Shown: one piece after another, positions 27,767-35,709 of the stretch
Position numbering within the stretch: the stretch's first letter is position 1
Layout: each line of letters opens with the position of its first letter
Source of the DNA: Chryseobacterium oranimense
GTDB taxonomy: Bacteria > Bacteroidota > Bacteroidia > Flavobacteriales > Weeksellaceae
DNA: 64,000 bases
Assembly (NCBI RefSeq): GCF_025244725.1
Contig: NZ_CP104203.1
Coordinates: forward strand, 4,092,001-4,156,000
Reading direction: 5' to 3'
Program-made: the position numbers and the translations under genes
The notes under the pieces: model-generated
Told to the model about the DNA's origin: nothing
Databases searched by the model: none
Seen by the model: the letters and a program-made list of their open reading frames with translations, nothing else

Positions 27767-28768
27767 TTATTTCTTGATGAATTTTGTATTCTTTGTGTCT
27801 GCAGCATTTTTTCCACTGATCTCTATGAAATAAGACGCTGGCGGAAGATCTGAGATCTGAATATTTCCGGATTTTACATCTGCTGTTTTAACCAGTTTCC
27901 CATCCAGACTGTAAATATTTGCTTTGGAGTAATTATCTGTATTTCCCTTGAAACCGATAAAGTCCTGTGCAGGATTAGGATAAACTATTAAATTTTCTTT
28001 TTTTACTGTAGTATTGCTGGTTGCCAGAAACGCTTCGTTTATAGCTAATGCAGTGCCTACTGTCTGGTTGATACTCAACAATGGAACACTGACGTTTCCG
28101 CTTGTAGAACTTAGCAGAGAATATCTGTGAGAAGCATCGTAATAAGCATAGGATGTATTGGTAGCTGTTCCGATAGGGTTGGCATAAACAACATCAAAAG
28201 ATGAATATAGATTAAGGTTCTGTGTGTATTTTACTCTAAGAACATTAGTGTATGTTCTATTGCCTATAATCAGAGTTCCGTATGCATCAGCCTGGGCAGT
28301 CATTGTACCGCTGAATAATCCGTTGGCAACAGATGATGAGAAAGTCCCTTTAGCTGTATCATTTTGTGCCGGTCCATAAGTGGTAGGGTAATTATTATAA
28401 GTACCATTATCTACACTGAAATTTAAGGTAAGCTGTGGATTTATAATTCCTGTAATTTCCAGCTTAGTTGCAGAAGCTTTATAATAAACGGTCGTTGTTC
28501 CGTCTATCATTTTAATGGTAGAACCCGGAAATGTTGTTATCTCAGCAGAGGTAGGGGTGGAATAAGTCGTTACTGACGAAATTCCCATTGTAAGACTTCC
28601 GTTTGAAAACGTAGTGTTAGCTCCTGTTGCGGAGTTGTTTACGGGTCCGGTTACATGATTGTAATTGATAACGTTTCCGGAGATAGGATCATTGGCTGCT
28701 TTTGTAAGCGTGATCTGCGCAGAAAACAGGGCAGATGCTCCTAATAAAAAGAGTAAAGATTTTTTCAT
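27767..28768 (-). CDS. Secreted protein with T9SS type A sorting domain
   Basis: 333 residues. Signal peptide 1-17 (LFSAQ). The middle is rich in Thr, Ser, Asn and beta strands with no recognised catalytic motif. The C-terminal 75 residues are a type A sorting tail (LIVYPNPAQDFIGFKG, IYSLDGKLVKTADVKSG, ISDLPPASYFIEISGK). It would be exported by the type IX system; the function of the body is unknown. Confidence 0.82.
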   Translation of the reverse strand: MKKSLLFLLGASALFSAQITLTKAANDPISGNVINYNHVTGPVNNSATGANTTFSNGSLTMGISSVTTYSTPTSAEITTFPGSTIKMIDGTTTVYYKASATKLEITGIINPQLTLNFSVDNGTYNNYPTTYGPAQNDTAKGTFSSSVANGLFSGTMTAQADAYGTLIIGNRTYTNVLRVKYTQNLNLYSSFDVVYANPIGTATNTSYAYYDASHRYSLLSSTSGNVSVPLLSINQTVGTALAINEAFLATSNTTVKKENLIVYPNPAQDFIGFKGNTDNYSKANIYSLDGKLVKTADVKSGNIQISDLPPASYFIEISGKNAADTKNTKFIKK

Positions 28769-28907
28769 GGTTAAGATTTTTTTTGTTAAAAATAATCAAA
28801 AAATAGTATTGAAATGCCAAATTTAATTGTTTATTTTTAAGTTTTTAATAAAAAAGCCTGCTGATAGCATCAGCAGGCGACTTTTGTGCGTTAAAAAATG
28901 TTTAAGT

Positions 28908-29555
28908 TTAATTGCTCATCACCATTTTACGGTAAGCATAAATGTCTTCAATGGTCACGACGCTCATTTCTTTTTTGATAGCAAAGTCCACAATTTCAGG
29001 AAGTCTTGCCATAGAACCGTCTTCATTCGTCAGTTCACAAAGTACGGCATCGTCACCCAGATTAGCCATTTTTATAAGATCTACGCTGCCTTCCGTATGG
29101 CCGCGTCTTTCGAAAACACCACCTTTTTTAGCAATCAGAGGGAAAACATGCCCCGGACTTGCGATATGGCCTGCCTCTGCATTTTCTGCTACAGCAGTTC
29201 TGATCGTCGTTACGCGGTCCTTAGCTGAAACCCCGGATTCAACACCTTCTCTGGCTTCAATAGAAATGGTAAATGCGGTTTGATTTTTGGAATTGTTGGT
29301 TTCCACCATCGGACGGAGGTTCAGGTGCCTGCTTTTTTCCTCAGAAATGCACAAGCAAACGATTCCGCTGCATTCGCGGATCAGAAGTGCCATGTCTTTT
29401 TCTGTAATGGTGGATGCGGGAAAGATGATGTCGCCTTCATTTTCGCGGTTTTCATCATCTACCAGAAGAATTCCTTTTCCCTGTTGTAGTTTTAGAAGTG
29501 CATTTTCTACACGTTCTGTGGAGGTTGCTCCAAATTGTTTTAATAATTTTTCCAT
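28908..29555 (-). CDS. ribB: 3,4-dihydroxy-2-butanone-4-phosphate synthase
   Basis: 215 residues, the stand-alone RibB form without a GTP cyclohydrolase II half. Substrate and metal residues are seen in LLVDDENRENEGDIIFPA, RECSGIVCLCIS, VSAKDRVTTIRTAV, SPGHVFPLIAKKGG and RRGHTEGSVDLIKMA. It turns ribulose 5-phosphate into the four-carbon unit of riboflavin. An FMN riboswitch in its leader gives direct feedback control. Confidence 0.94.
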   Translation of the reverse strand: MEKLLKQFGATSTERVENALLKLQQGKGILLVDDENRENEGDIIFPASTITEKDMALLIRECSGIVCLCISEEKSRHLNLRPMVETNNSKNQTAFTISIEAREGVESGVSAKDRVTTIRTAVAENAEAGHIASPGHVFPLIAKKGGVFERRGHTEGSVDLIKMANLGDDAVLCELTNEDGSMARLPEIVDFAIKKEMSVVTIEDIYAYRKMVMSN

Positions 29556-29644
29556 GTTATTTTACTTTTAAAAGTTAAAATAGTCTTCGGTACATGGAAA
29601 TGAAATACGGCACAATAAGCCCGTAAGGAATCTTACTGACCGTT

Positions 29645-29765
29645 TCATTTTCTTCTCCCATCCAGACTTTAACTGTCGGTTCCGGAATTTCACCAGATCA
29701 GTCCCTTCCGAAGAAAGGAGTCGCGGACTGTAACCGCCGGTAGGGAATTTCACCCTGCCCCGAAG
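29645..29765 (-). promoter_or_regulatory. FMN riboswitch (RFN element) controlling ribB
   Basis: On the minus strand the leader shows the RFN core: GGGGCAGGGTGAAATTCCCT, then ACCGGCGGT, ACAGTCCGCGA, a variable arm with CCTTTCTTCGGAAGG, TCTGGTGAAATTCC and AACCGACAGT..AGTCTGGATGGGAGA. These are the conserved junction sequences that bind FMN. About 90 bases separate it from the ribB ATG and contain a GTAAG/CTTAC hairpin (about 29620-29635) that may be part of the expression platform. The rest of the 375-base gap upstream holds the promoter, which I could not fix. Confidence 0.95.
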
Positions 29766-29930
29766 AAAACTTATACTAAGTTTTACTGTATGTTCTGATT
29801 TAAAATTTTTATTTCATTGATTATATTTAACGCACAGACCGCTAATTTCGGGAAGTTTTTTGAGATAGGAAATAGCTTTTGATCGGAATTCTCGGTAATA
29901 GGGGATATGATATCAAGTGAAAATATTTAG

Positions 29931-30677
29931 CTAAAGGTCTTTCTTTTTTGTGGCATTTATTTTTCTGCGATAGCTGTCTACTTTTTGTGCAATATGCCGT
30001 TCCAAAACTTTCTGTTCATCATAAGAAGGACTGTTTTCTTCATTTTCAAATATATTGTATACACAATAGTTTGAGGTAAGAGTATCGGTGATTTTGCCAA
30101 AATCTTCAACAAAAACTTCTGTACTTTCTTTAGTTTCAAACTGTTGAATATATCCGTTAAAATTTTCAGGATCCAATTTTTTTAATGTTTTATCAGCATT
30201 TTGAATATAAACCCTTTTATCTGTATCATCTGCATCTGAAATCACAGTATCAATCACTAATATTCCGTCTTCGGGAATTTTCAGGATCCATCTCCAACCA
30301 TCTTTTTTTGGCGTAATGCTTCCTTTTTCACCTAAAACAACAATAAATGGTTTGGAAGTATCATAATGATGAGGTAAAATATAAGAAACCCGTGTTCTCT
30401 GAACAGCTTGATAAATAAAGCCTGATGAAAAATACAATATTACCGGAAGGACAACAAGAAAAATATTTTTGCGGCTGTGATAGGGGATAAGTATGAGTAA
30501 TGCACCAACGAAATAAATCATATAAGCGAGCATGAGCTCGGCATATCCCACATACACATTCGAAAAGAGATAAGCATAAATAACAAGTAAAATGGCGAAA
30601 ATTAAAATAACTAATCCGGTATAAAAAAGAATTTTTTGTCCAGTAGAAGGTGAAAAGGGGAAGCTGTTTTTTTTCAT
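29931..30677 (-). CDS. Membrane protein of unknown function
   Basis: 248 residues. Three N-terminal membrane segments (ILFYTGLVILIFAILLVIYA, AELMLAYMIYFVGALLILIP, IFLVVLPVILYFSSGFIYQA) are followed by a soluble domain of about 140 residues with no recognised motif (ILPHHYDTSKPFIVVLGEKG onward). No linked partner gene. I cannot propose a role. Confidence 0.65.
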   Translation of the reverse strand: MKKNSFPFSPSTGQKILFYTGLVILIFAILLVIYAYLFSNVYVGYAELMLAYMIYFVGALLILIPYHSRKNIFLVVLPVILYFSSGFIYQAVQRTRVSYILPHHYDTSKPFIVVLGEKGSITPKKDGWRWILKIPEDGILVIDTVISDADDTDKRVYIQNADKTLKKLDPENFNGYIQQFETKESTEVFVEDFGKITDTLTSNYCVYNIFENEENSPSYDEQKVLERHIAQKVDSYRRKINATKKKDL

Positions 30678-30784
30678 GTTTTTACGAAGGAATTATTTAA
30701 TTATAATAATTCTTGTGTTTCTATTTTAATTATTATGAACTGGACAGATAAGGTGAATTTTGATTAGAAATTAGAAAATTAAAT

Positions 30785-31135
30785 TTATTCTCTCAATATT
30801 TTTTCCATCTTCTTTCCCTTCGCCAGTTCATCAATAAGCTTGTCCAGATACCGGATATTTCTCATGAGTTCATCCTCAATGTCCTCCACACGGTATCCGC
30901 AAATAACACCTTTGATCAATGAAACATTGGGATTGATCTTTGGGGCCTGCTCAAAAAAGGTTTTAAAATCGGTTTTGTTATCCAATATTTCCTGAAGGCT
31001 TTTTTCATCATATCCGGTTAGCCAGAATATAATTTCATCAACTTCGGATTTGGTGCGGCCTTTCTTTTCTGCTTTTTGAATATAATGCGGATAAACACTG
31101 GCAAAAGCTGTAGTGTAAATTCTGGTGTTCTGCAT
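30785..31135 (-). CDS. DUF2200 family protein
   Basis: 116 residues. The conserved segments [37 protein letters not shown] and [18 protein letters not shown] are characteristic of DUF2200. The function of the family is not known to me. It ends a three-gene run with an alpha/beta hydrolase and a dihydrofolate-reductase-like protein. Confidence 0.85.
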   Translation of the reverse strand: MQNTRIYTTAFASVYPHYIQKAEKKGRTKSEVDEIIFWLTGYDEKSLQEILDNKTDFKTFFEQAPKINPNVSLIKGVICGYRVEDIEDELMRNIRYLDKLIDELAKGKKMEKILRE

Positions 31136-31144
31136 GGCATTTAA

Positions 31145-31930
31145 TTAATTATCACTTAACTCTTTAAGAATATCATCAAGGATTTTGTTGAATTCTTCAG
31201 GTTTTTCCAGCATAGGATAATGCCCTGTTCCGGCCATCTCAATATAATTGTAATCTTTTAAATACTTCCGGTTGTTTTCAATATTCGTGGGAAAATTATC
31301 CGAGTTGATGGCTCTTACCGGGACCTGAATTTTCGATGCATCTTCCCTGAAATCTTTTTTATACAAAGGCCTGAGAAGATTAATGGCGGTTTCCGAGGTA
31401 TTTTGAAGAAATTCATCCTGCAATTTCTGCTTTACATCTGGTGGCGTTTTTTCCGTGAAAAGGTATTGTGGAAGAATATTTTCGACTGCATTTTTAAAAT
31501 CATTCCGGTAATGCACGAATAAAAACTGTTCAGCTTTTTCTTCTGTAAGTGCTTCTTCAAGATCTTTTATGGTATCTATTAAAATGACCGCCTTTACATT
31601 AGGCATATTTGAAGCAGCTTCAAGAACATAAGCTCCGGACATTGAATGGCCAATAAGGATAATCTCCTGTGAGCTGATCTGGCCGGCTACTGCTCTGATG
31701 TCATCTGCATACCGTTCACTGCTCCATTCTGCTCTTGAGGCATCAGATTTTCCGTGTCCTGCAAGGCTCATCTGTACAATATGATAGCGGTCTTTAAAAT
31801 GTTCCTGCTGGCCGTTCCACCATTCTGCATTGCCAAGCCATCCATGTACGAATAAAAGGGCAGTTTTTCCTTCTCCGCTTTCTTTATAGTGTATTTTTTG
31901 TCCGTCCCCGGACTGTGCGTATTTTTCCAT
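31145..31930 (-). CDS. Alpha/beta hydrolase
   Basis: 261 residues from the ATG at 31930 (MEKYAQSGDGQKIHYKESG). The frame runs 26 codons further into the upstream gene, but this start lies just after that gene's stop and gives the usual N-terminus. Fold motifs: LLFVHGWLGNAEWW oxyanion, ILIGHSMSGAYVLEA nucleophile elbow, and GTGHYPMLEKPEEF with the His. No signal peptide, so it is probably cytoplasmic. Substrate unknown. Confidence 0.82.
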   Translation of the reverse strand: MEKYAQSGDGQKIHYKESGEGKTALLFVHGWLGNAEWWNGQQEHFKDRYHIVQMSLAGHGKSDASRAEWSSERYADDIRAVAGQISSQEIILIGHSMSGAYVLEAASNMPNVKAVILIDTIKDLEEALTEEKAEQFLFVHYRNDFKNAVENILPQYLFTEKTPPDVKQKLQDEFLQNTSETAINLLRPLYKKDFREDASKIQVPVRAINSDNFPTNIENNRKYLKDYNYIEMAGTGHYPMLEKPEEFNKILDDILKELSDN

Positions 31931-31955
31931 ATTGGTGTGCTGTAGGATATTCAGT

Positions 31956-32504
31956 TTATTTGTTCCGGGGTTCATAAATAAGCTGTACCACTCCGGATCT
32001 GAAAACATTGGTAGTCATCAGCTTCAGTTCCAGCCTTTCTCTGAGGTCTTCAAACAGAGGTTTTCCATTTCCTAAGGCAACAGGATGAACAGAAACTCTG
32101 TAAACATCAATCAGATTCAGCTGAATGAAAGTTTTGATGAGACTTGCACCGCCGTACAGCCAGATGTTTTTACCATCCTGCTTTTTAATTTCTTCTACTT
32201 TTTCTGCAATGTCAGAATTAATGAAAGTTGCATTTTCATCTTTTCTGTCCTGACTTGAAAAAACATATTTATTTTTGGAATGAATGGTGCCCCAGAATTC
32301 TTTTTCTTCAGGACCTGCACTTTCTTCCGGCTGATACGTTCCCCAGGAATCATAGCTTACCCGTCCGTAGAAAATGGTATCGATACTGTCCAGAAACTCA
32401 TTAAAGTTCATATCGTCATCCATGATGCACCAGTCTGTTTCACCATTAGGACCTTCGATGAATCCATCTAACGTGACGGCCAAGTCAAGAATTATTTTTC
32501 TCAT
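31956..32504 (-). CDS. Dihydrofolate reductase-like protein (RibD C-terminal family)
   Basis: 182 residues. ILDLAVTLDGFIEGPNGETD, TIFYGRVSYDSWGTYQP and NIWLYGGASLIKTFIQLNLI match the YyaP/YwjB type reductase family related to bacterial DHFR and the RibD reductase domain. Whether it reduces folates is uncertain. It is followed at 25 bases by the hydrolase gene, suggesting an operon. Confidence 0.85.
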   Translation of the reverse strand: MRKIILDLAVTLDGFIEGPNGETDWCIMDDDMNFNEFLDSIDTIFYGRVSYDSWGTYQPEESAGPEEKEFWGTIHSKNKYVFSSQDRKDENATFINSDIAEKVEEIKKQDGKNIWLYGGASLIKTFIQLNLIDVYRVSVHPVALGNGKPLFEDLRERLELKLMTTNVFRSGVVQLIYEPRNK

Positions 32505-32574
32505 AAATAGTATAATTAATTATTTAATAAATTTATAATATTCTTTCCGGAAGGCATATTGGAGAATGAGTCAG

Positions 32575-33333
32575 CTATTTGAAGTTTACCCTTTCTTCAT
32601 GATAGCCTCTTATTTTACTACTGCTGCCTCTTAACAGTTTAGGATTGAGTGTTCCTGTTTTTTCTGCTGTGAATTTAAAGCTCATTATGCCCAGTCTTTC
32701 TCCAGGTTTGGAAAATTCTTCTTTTTTTATAGTATAACTTCCGGCCGGACCAATCTTTATGGTATCAGCAGCCTGCTCTATAAACGTCTGTATATTGCTG
32801 TCTTCTTTATTTTTTACTCTAACGCTTTTGGAAAAATAGAGGACATTTACATCGTGCAGATCAGACCATTGAAGGGTATAATCACTTTTTAAAGATGCTT
32901 CTTTGGTATAGATAATGTTTCCGGGGCTGCTTAATTTCAAGGCGGGAATATGGGCCAGAAAGAACTTTTTCCCATTGGCTAATTGGATATGTAGTTCGTA
33001 AGTGTTGTTTTTCGGAGCTACATGTTCAGCGCGGTAATCGTAGTTTTTGCTGTAATACAGCTGTTGCATGATTTTATATTCCGCTTTTTTTCCATTGACA
33101 GATATTTTCACTGAATCGTTGCCAAATTCTTTTCCTTTCTTATCATACAAGATTACGGAAACGCTGTTGTCTTTTTCGTCCGTCAGGCTCTGATAAATCT
33201 CAATTTCAGCCTTTATATCGGAAATATCTGTAATCCTGGATACGGGAGCCGGTCCGGAACAGGAATTGATCAGGAAATACGTACAGAACACTAGGATAGA
33301 AAGCTTTGTTATTATGCAGCTGTTAGTTTTCAT
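32575..33333 (-). CDS. Putative lipoprotein of unknown function
   Basis: 252 residues. The N-terminus has a hydrophobic stretch ending FLINSCSG, a good lipobox (Cys at about residue 25). The rest is beta-rich with no recognised domain. It lies 29 bases after a TPR-protein gene on the same strand. Confidence 0.65.
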   Translation of the reverse strand: MKTNSCIITKLSILVFCTYFLINSCSGPAPVSRITDISDIKAEIEIYQSLTDEKDNSVSVILYDKKGKEFGNDSVKISVNGKKAEYKIMQQLYYSKNYDYRAEHVAPKNNTYELHIQLANGKKFFLAHIPALKLSSPGNIIYTKEASLKSDYTLQWSDLHDVNVLYFSKSVRVKNKEDSNIQTFIEQAADTIKIGPAGSYTIKKEEFSKPGERLGIMSFKFTAEKTGTLNPKLLRGSSSKIRGYHEERVNFK

Positions 33334-33362
33334 TTGCTTATCTAATTATAAATTGATCATCA

Positions 33363-33857
33363 TTATTTGATAAGTTCCTTCGAATAATTGTAAACAGACT
33401 TATTGTATCTCGGTAAATGGGCAGAAAGTGATTCTAAAACTAATGACAATGCTTCTTTATCATGATTGACGGAAGAAAGTGACAGGGCCAAAAAAGCATT
33501 GACAGCATCATCCAGCTCATCAGAATAATTTTCTTTTTCTTCCCTCAATATTTCTATGCTCTCAAAAAATTTTCCATTGTTGCGCAATGTACTTGCCAGC
33601 TGAATTCTTGCTCTTCTTCTCCGTAATCCGGTAAGCCCTAACTGTAGAGCAGATCTGTACAGCGGTTCTGCATTTTTTTCAAAGCCGGTGGAATCGTAGG
33701 CGCAGGCTTTTTCAAAATCTGCAATGGCATTAGGTTCGCCCGCCGATATTTTGTCTGTATGTACTTTTATTTTATCAATAAAATCATTGTCGGGAATGGT
33801 TCCCAGCTGATTCCATATGGTTTTTAATTCTTCCTCCCAAAGTTCAAAATCTTTCAT
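33363..33857 (-). CDS. Tetratricopeptide-repeat protein
   Basis: 164 residues. IADFEKACAYDSTGFEKNAE, PLYRSALQLGLTG and RIQLASTLRNNGKFFESIEI fit two to three TPR helices. This single-domain form occurs in Firmicutes and Bacteroidota as a small cytoplasmic protein of unknown role. It follows arr by 16 bases, so it may be co-transcribed with it. Confidence 0.72.
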   Translation of the reverse strand: MKDFELWEEELKTIWNQLGTIPDNDFIDKIKVHTDKISAGEPNAIADFEKACAYDSTGFEKNAEPLYRSALQLGLTGLRRRRARIQLASTLRNNGKFFESIEILREEKENYSDELDDAVNAFLALSLSSVNHDKEALSLVLESLSAHLPRYNKSVYNYSKELIK

Positions 33858-33873
33858 CTTCTAATCGGTTTTA

Positions 33874-34290
33874 TCAGTCTTCTATGGCTTCAATACCCTG
33901 ATCTTTCAGCTTCTGAAGATGATCTTTCATAGTTTTAAGCTGTTCCGGCGAATGTCCCTGCCATTCTTCCACCTCTCCAATGACCTTAAAAGGGTGCTGG
34001 GACCGGTAAGATTTTGTCGGGTTACCTGGGAATTTTTTATCGGTTAAATTAGGATCATCCTCAATAGGACCGGTTGGCTCCACGATATAAATTCTTTCTC
34101 TGCCTTCTCCGAAAGCCAGTTCTGCTCCCCAGGTTGCTGCCTCCAGAGTAGCGGAAAGGTAAATGTATTTTGCTTTTCTTTTCGTTCCGTAGTTTGAGCT
34201 GAAACCGATCTCGATGAGGTCTCCGGTTTTAAGGTCGGCTTTGGTGCCGTGATAGTAAACTGTAGGCTCTTCAGAAGGATTTGAATTCAT
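33874..34290 (-). CDS. arr: NAD+-rifampin ADP-ribosyltransferase
   Basis: 138 residues, the normal length of Arr enzymes. Diagnostic segments are VYYHGTKADLKTGDLIEIGF with the NAD-contacting HGT, YIYLSATLEAATWGAELAFG, YIVEPTGPIEDDPNLTDKKF, and GNPTKSYRSQHPFKVIGEV. Arr enzymes inactivate rifamycins by ADP-ribosylation of the ansa-chain hydroxyl. The surrounding genes are chromosomal accessory genes with no mobile element, which suggests an intrinsic resident gene. Confidence 0.92.
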   Translation of the reverse strand: MNSNPSEEPTVYYHGTKADLKTGDLIEIGFSSNYGTKRKAKYIYLSATLEAATWGAELAFGEGRERIYIVEPTGPIEDDPNLTDKKFPGNPTKSYRSQHPFKVIGEVEEWQGHSPEQLKTMKDHLQKLKDQGIEAIED

Positions 34291-34330
34291 TATTCAGGAT
34301 TTTTGGGTATATTGTGAATACTTGGATTAA

Positions 34331-34846
34331 TTATGCTTCAGATTGTACTTCCGCATCTTTATAGATATTCCAGAAGTTGTAGTCGGTCATGGGAGCATCT
34401 GTTATTCCCACATTCCGTCCCATGGTTACAATTTGTCCTCTGTGATAGGTTCCGTGGATGATGGCGTGCTGAATGTATTCATACTTTGAAAAATCACACT
34501 GGAACCACGGAGAATCTATTTTTACGTTTTCGGTTAAATCTTCTTCGGATAGAGTTTCAACGTAATCCGCTAATTTCTGAGAATTCTTTTTTATCCCTGC
34601 AAAGATTTCTTCTTTACTCATTGCGGCTGAAATTTCTGCAAAATTAAAATCCGCTCCGGAAATATGGCTCCACCAGTATTCCTGTGTTTGCCAGATGTGA
34701 TGCAGCGTTAATAAAATGGTAGGAAAACTGGAAATTACTTCCTGATTAAGCTGTTCATCAGACTTTTCAGAAAGCCAGTCGATGTACTTGCTAACAACCC
34801 AGTTGTTATACTGAACACTGTGCGTGATTAATGTTTTTAAGCTCAT
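34331..34846 (-). CDS. DinB-family (YfiT-like) metal-binding four-helix protein
   Basis: 171 residues. Three likely metal-binding histidines are placed as in DinB/DUF1572-type proteins: the first near the N-terminus (LITHSVQYNNWVV), then LLTLHHIWQTQEYWW, then AIIHGTYHRGQIVTMGR. Members often act as thiol-dependent transferases, but the substrate here is unknown. Confidence 0.82.
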   Translation of the reverse strand: MSLKTLITHSVQYNNWVVSKYIDWLSEKSDEQLNQEVISSFPTILLTLHHIWQTQEYWWSHISGADFNFAEISAAMSKEEIFAGIKKNSQKLADYVETLSEEDLTENVKIDSPWFQCDFSKYEYIQHAIIHGTYHRGQIVTMGRNVGITDAPMTDYNFWNIYKDAEVQSEA

Positions 34847-34965
34847 GATGATTAATATTTTGTTTGATGATTTTGGTGAGATAAAAATAAGTAAAATATT
34901 AACCGGATTTTTATAATAACAAAAACATCTTATAATACAATCATCTTCAATGACGTACAGAGACC

Positions 34966-35625
34966 TTAAAATAAAGGTTCTCCATTTAAATCCGTGGTCA
35001 ATACCTCACTCATATAATCAAAAAACGGACGCATGGCCAGTAAAGTAAGAAGGGCTTCTTGCTGGAATCCGTCTGACAGCACTTCTTTATCTGTAAAATT
35101 TCGTCTTACTACATATTGCTTTTTTCTGATAAGATCTATGGCGGGATGATCCTTATCAAAACCTCTGGGAGCTGTTTTTACAGCATCACCTTCGATTTGC
35201 CCGAAGTATTTTGTAAATGTTTTATCAGAAGTAATCTTGTCAATTTCTGTCGTACTGATTTCAAATTCTTTACGGATCCGGAGCAGATCTTTAGCGTCCG
35301 GTCCCCAGAATCCTCCTCCTACAAAGCTGTTACCGGGTTCCAATTGAATATAATATCCTCCTCTCAGCATCGGTTTTGAACGGGAGTATCCAACCCCGAA
35401 ATTGTTCTTGTATGGAGTCTGGTCTTTGGAAAAACGAACATCCCTGTAAATCCTGAAGATATGGATGCCTTTTAAATTATCATGTTCCTGAAGCTCGTTA
35501 TAAATTTTATTGAAAAATGCCTTGTTTTCTTTCACAACCGCATCATATTCAGATTTGTGCAGGGCAAACCATTCGCGGGTGTTGTTCTTTTCTAATTGCT
35601 TAAGGAATTCAAGGGTCTTTTTCAT
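34966..35625 (-). CDS. DUF2461 family protein
   Basis: 219 residues. LEFLKQLEKNNTREWFALHK at the start and IFRIYRDVRFSKDQTPYKNN with GGYYIQLEPGNSFVGGGFW are the conserved core of DUF2461 (TIGR02453). Function not established. A decayed copy of the first 21 codons of a related gene is found at 37955-38020, on the other side of the M48 peptidase gene. Confidence 0.88.
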   Translation of the reverse strand: MKKTLEFLKQLEKNNTREWFALHKSEYDAVVKENKAFFNKIYNELQEHDNLKGIHIFRIYRDVRFSKDQTPYKNNFGVGYSRSKPMLRGGYYIQLEPGNSFVGGGFWGPDAKDLLRIRKEFEISTTEIDKITSDKTFTKYFGQIEGDAVKTAPRGFDKDHPAIDLIRKKQYVVRRNFTDKEVLSDGFQQEALLTLLAMRPFFDYMSEVLTTDLNGEPLF

Positions 35626-35668
35626 ATTACTATATAAATATATTCAGTTTCATTGTTCAAAAATAGCA

Positions 35669-35696
35669 AAAATCGCTCTGTCAACAGAACGATTTT
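35669..35696 (-). terminator. Terminator after the M48 peptidase gene
   Basis: Stem AAAATCG/CGATTTT with inner CTGT/ACAG around a 2-base loop, directly downstream of the peptidase stop. Confidence 0.7.
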
Positions 35697-35709
35697 AAGT
35701 ATATAGAAG

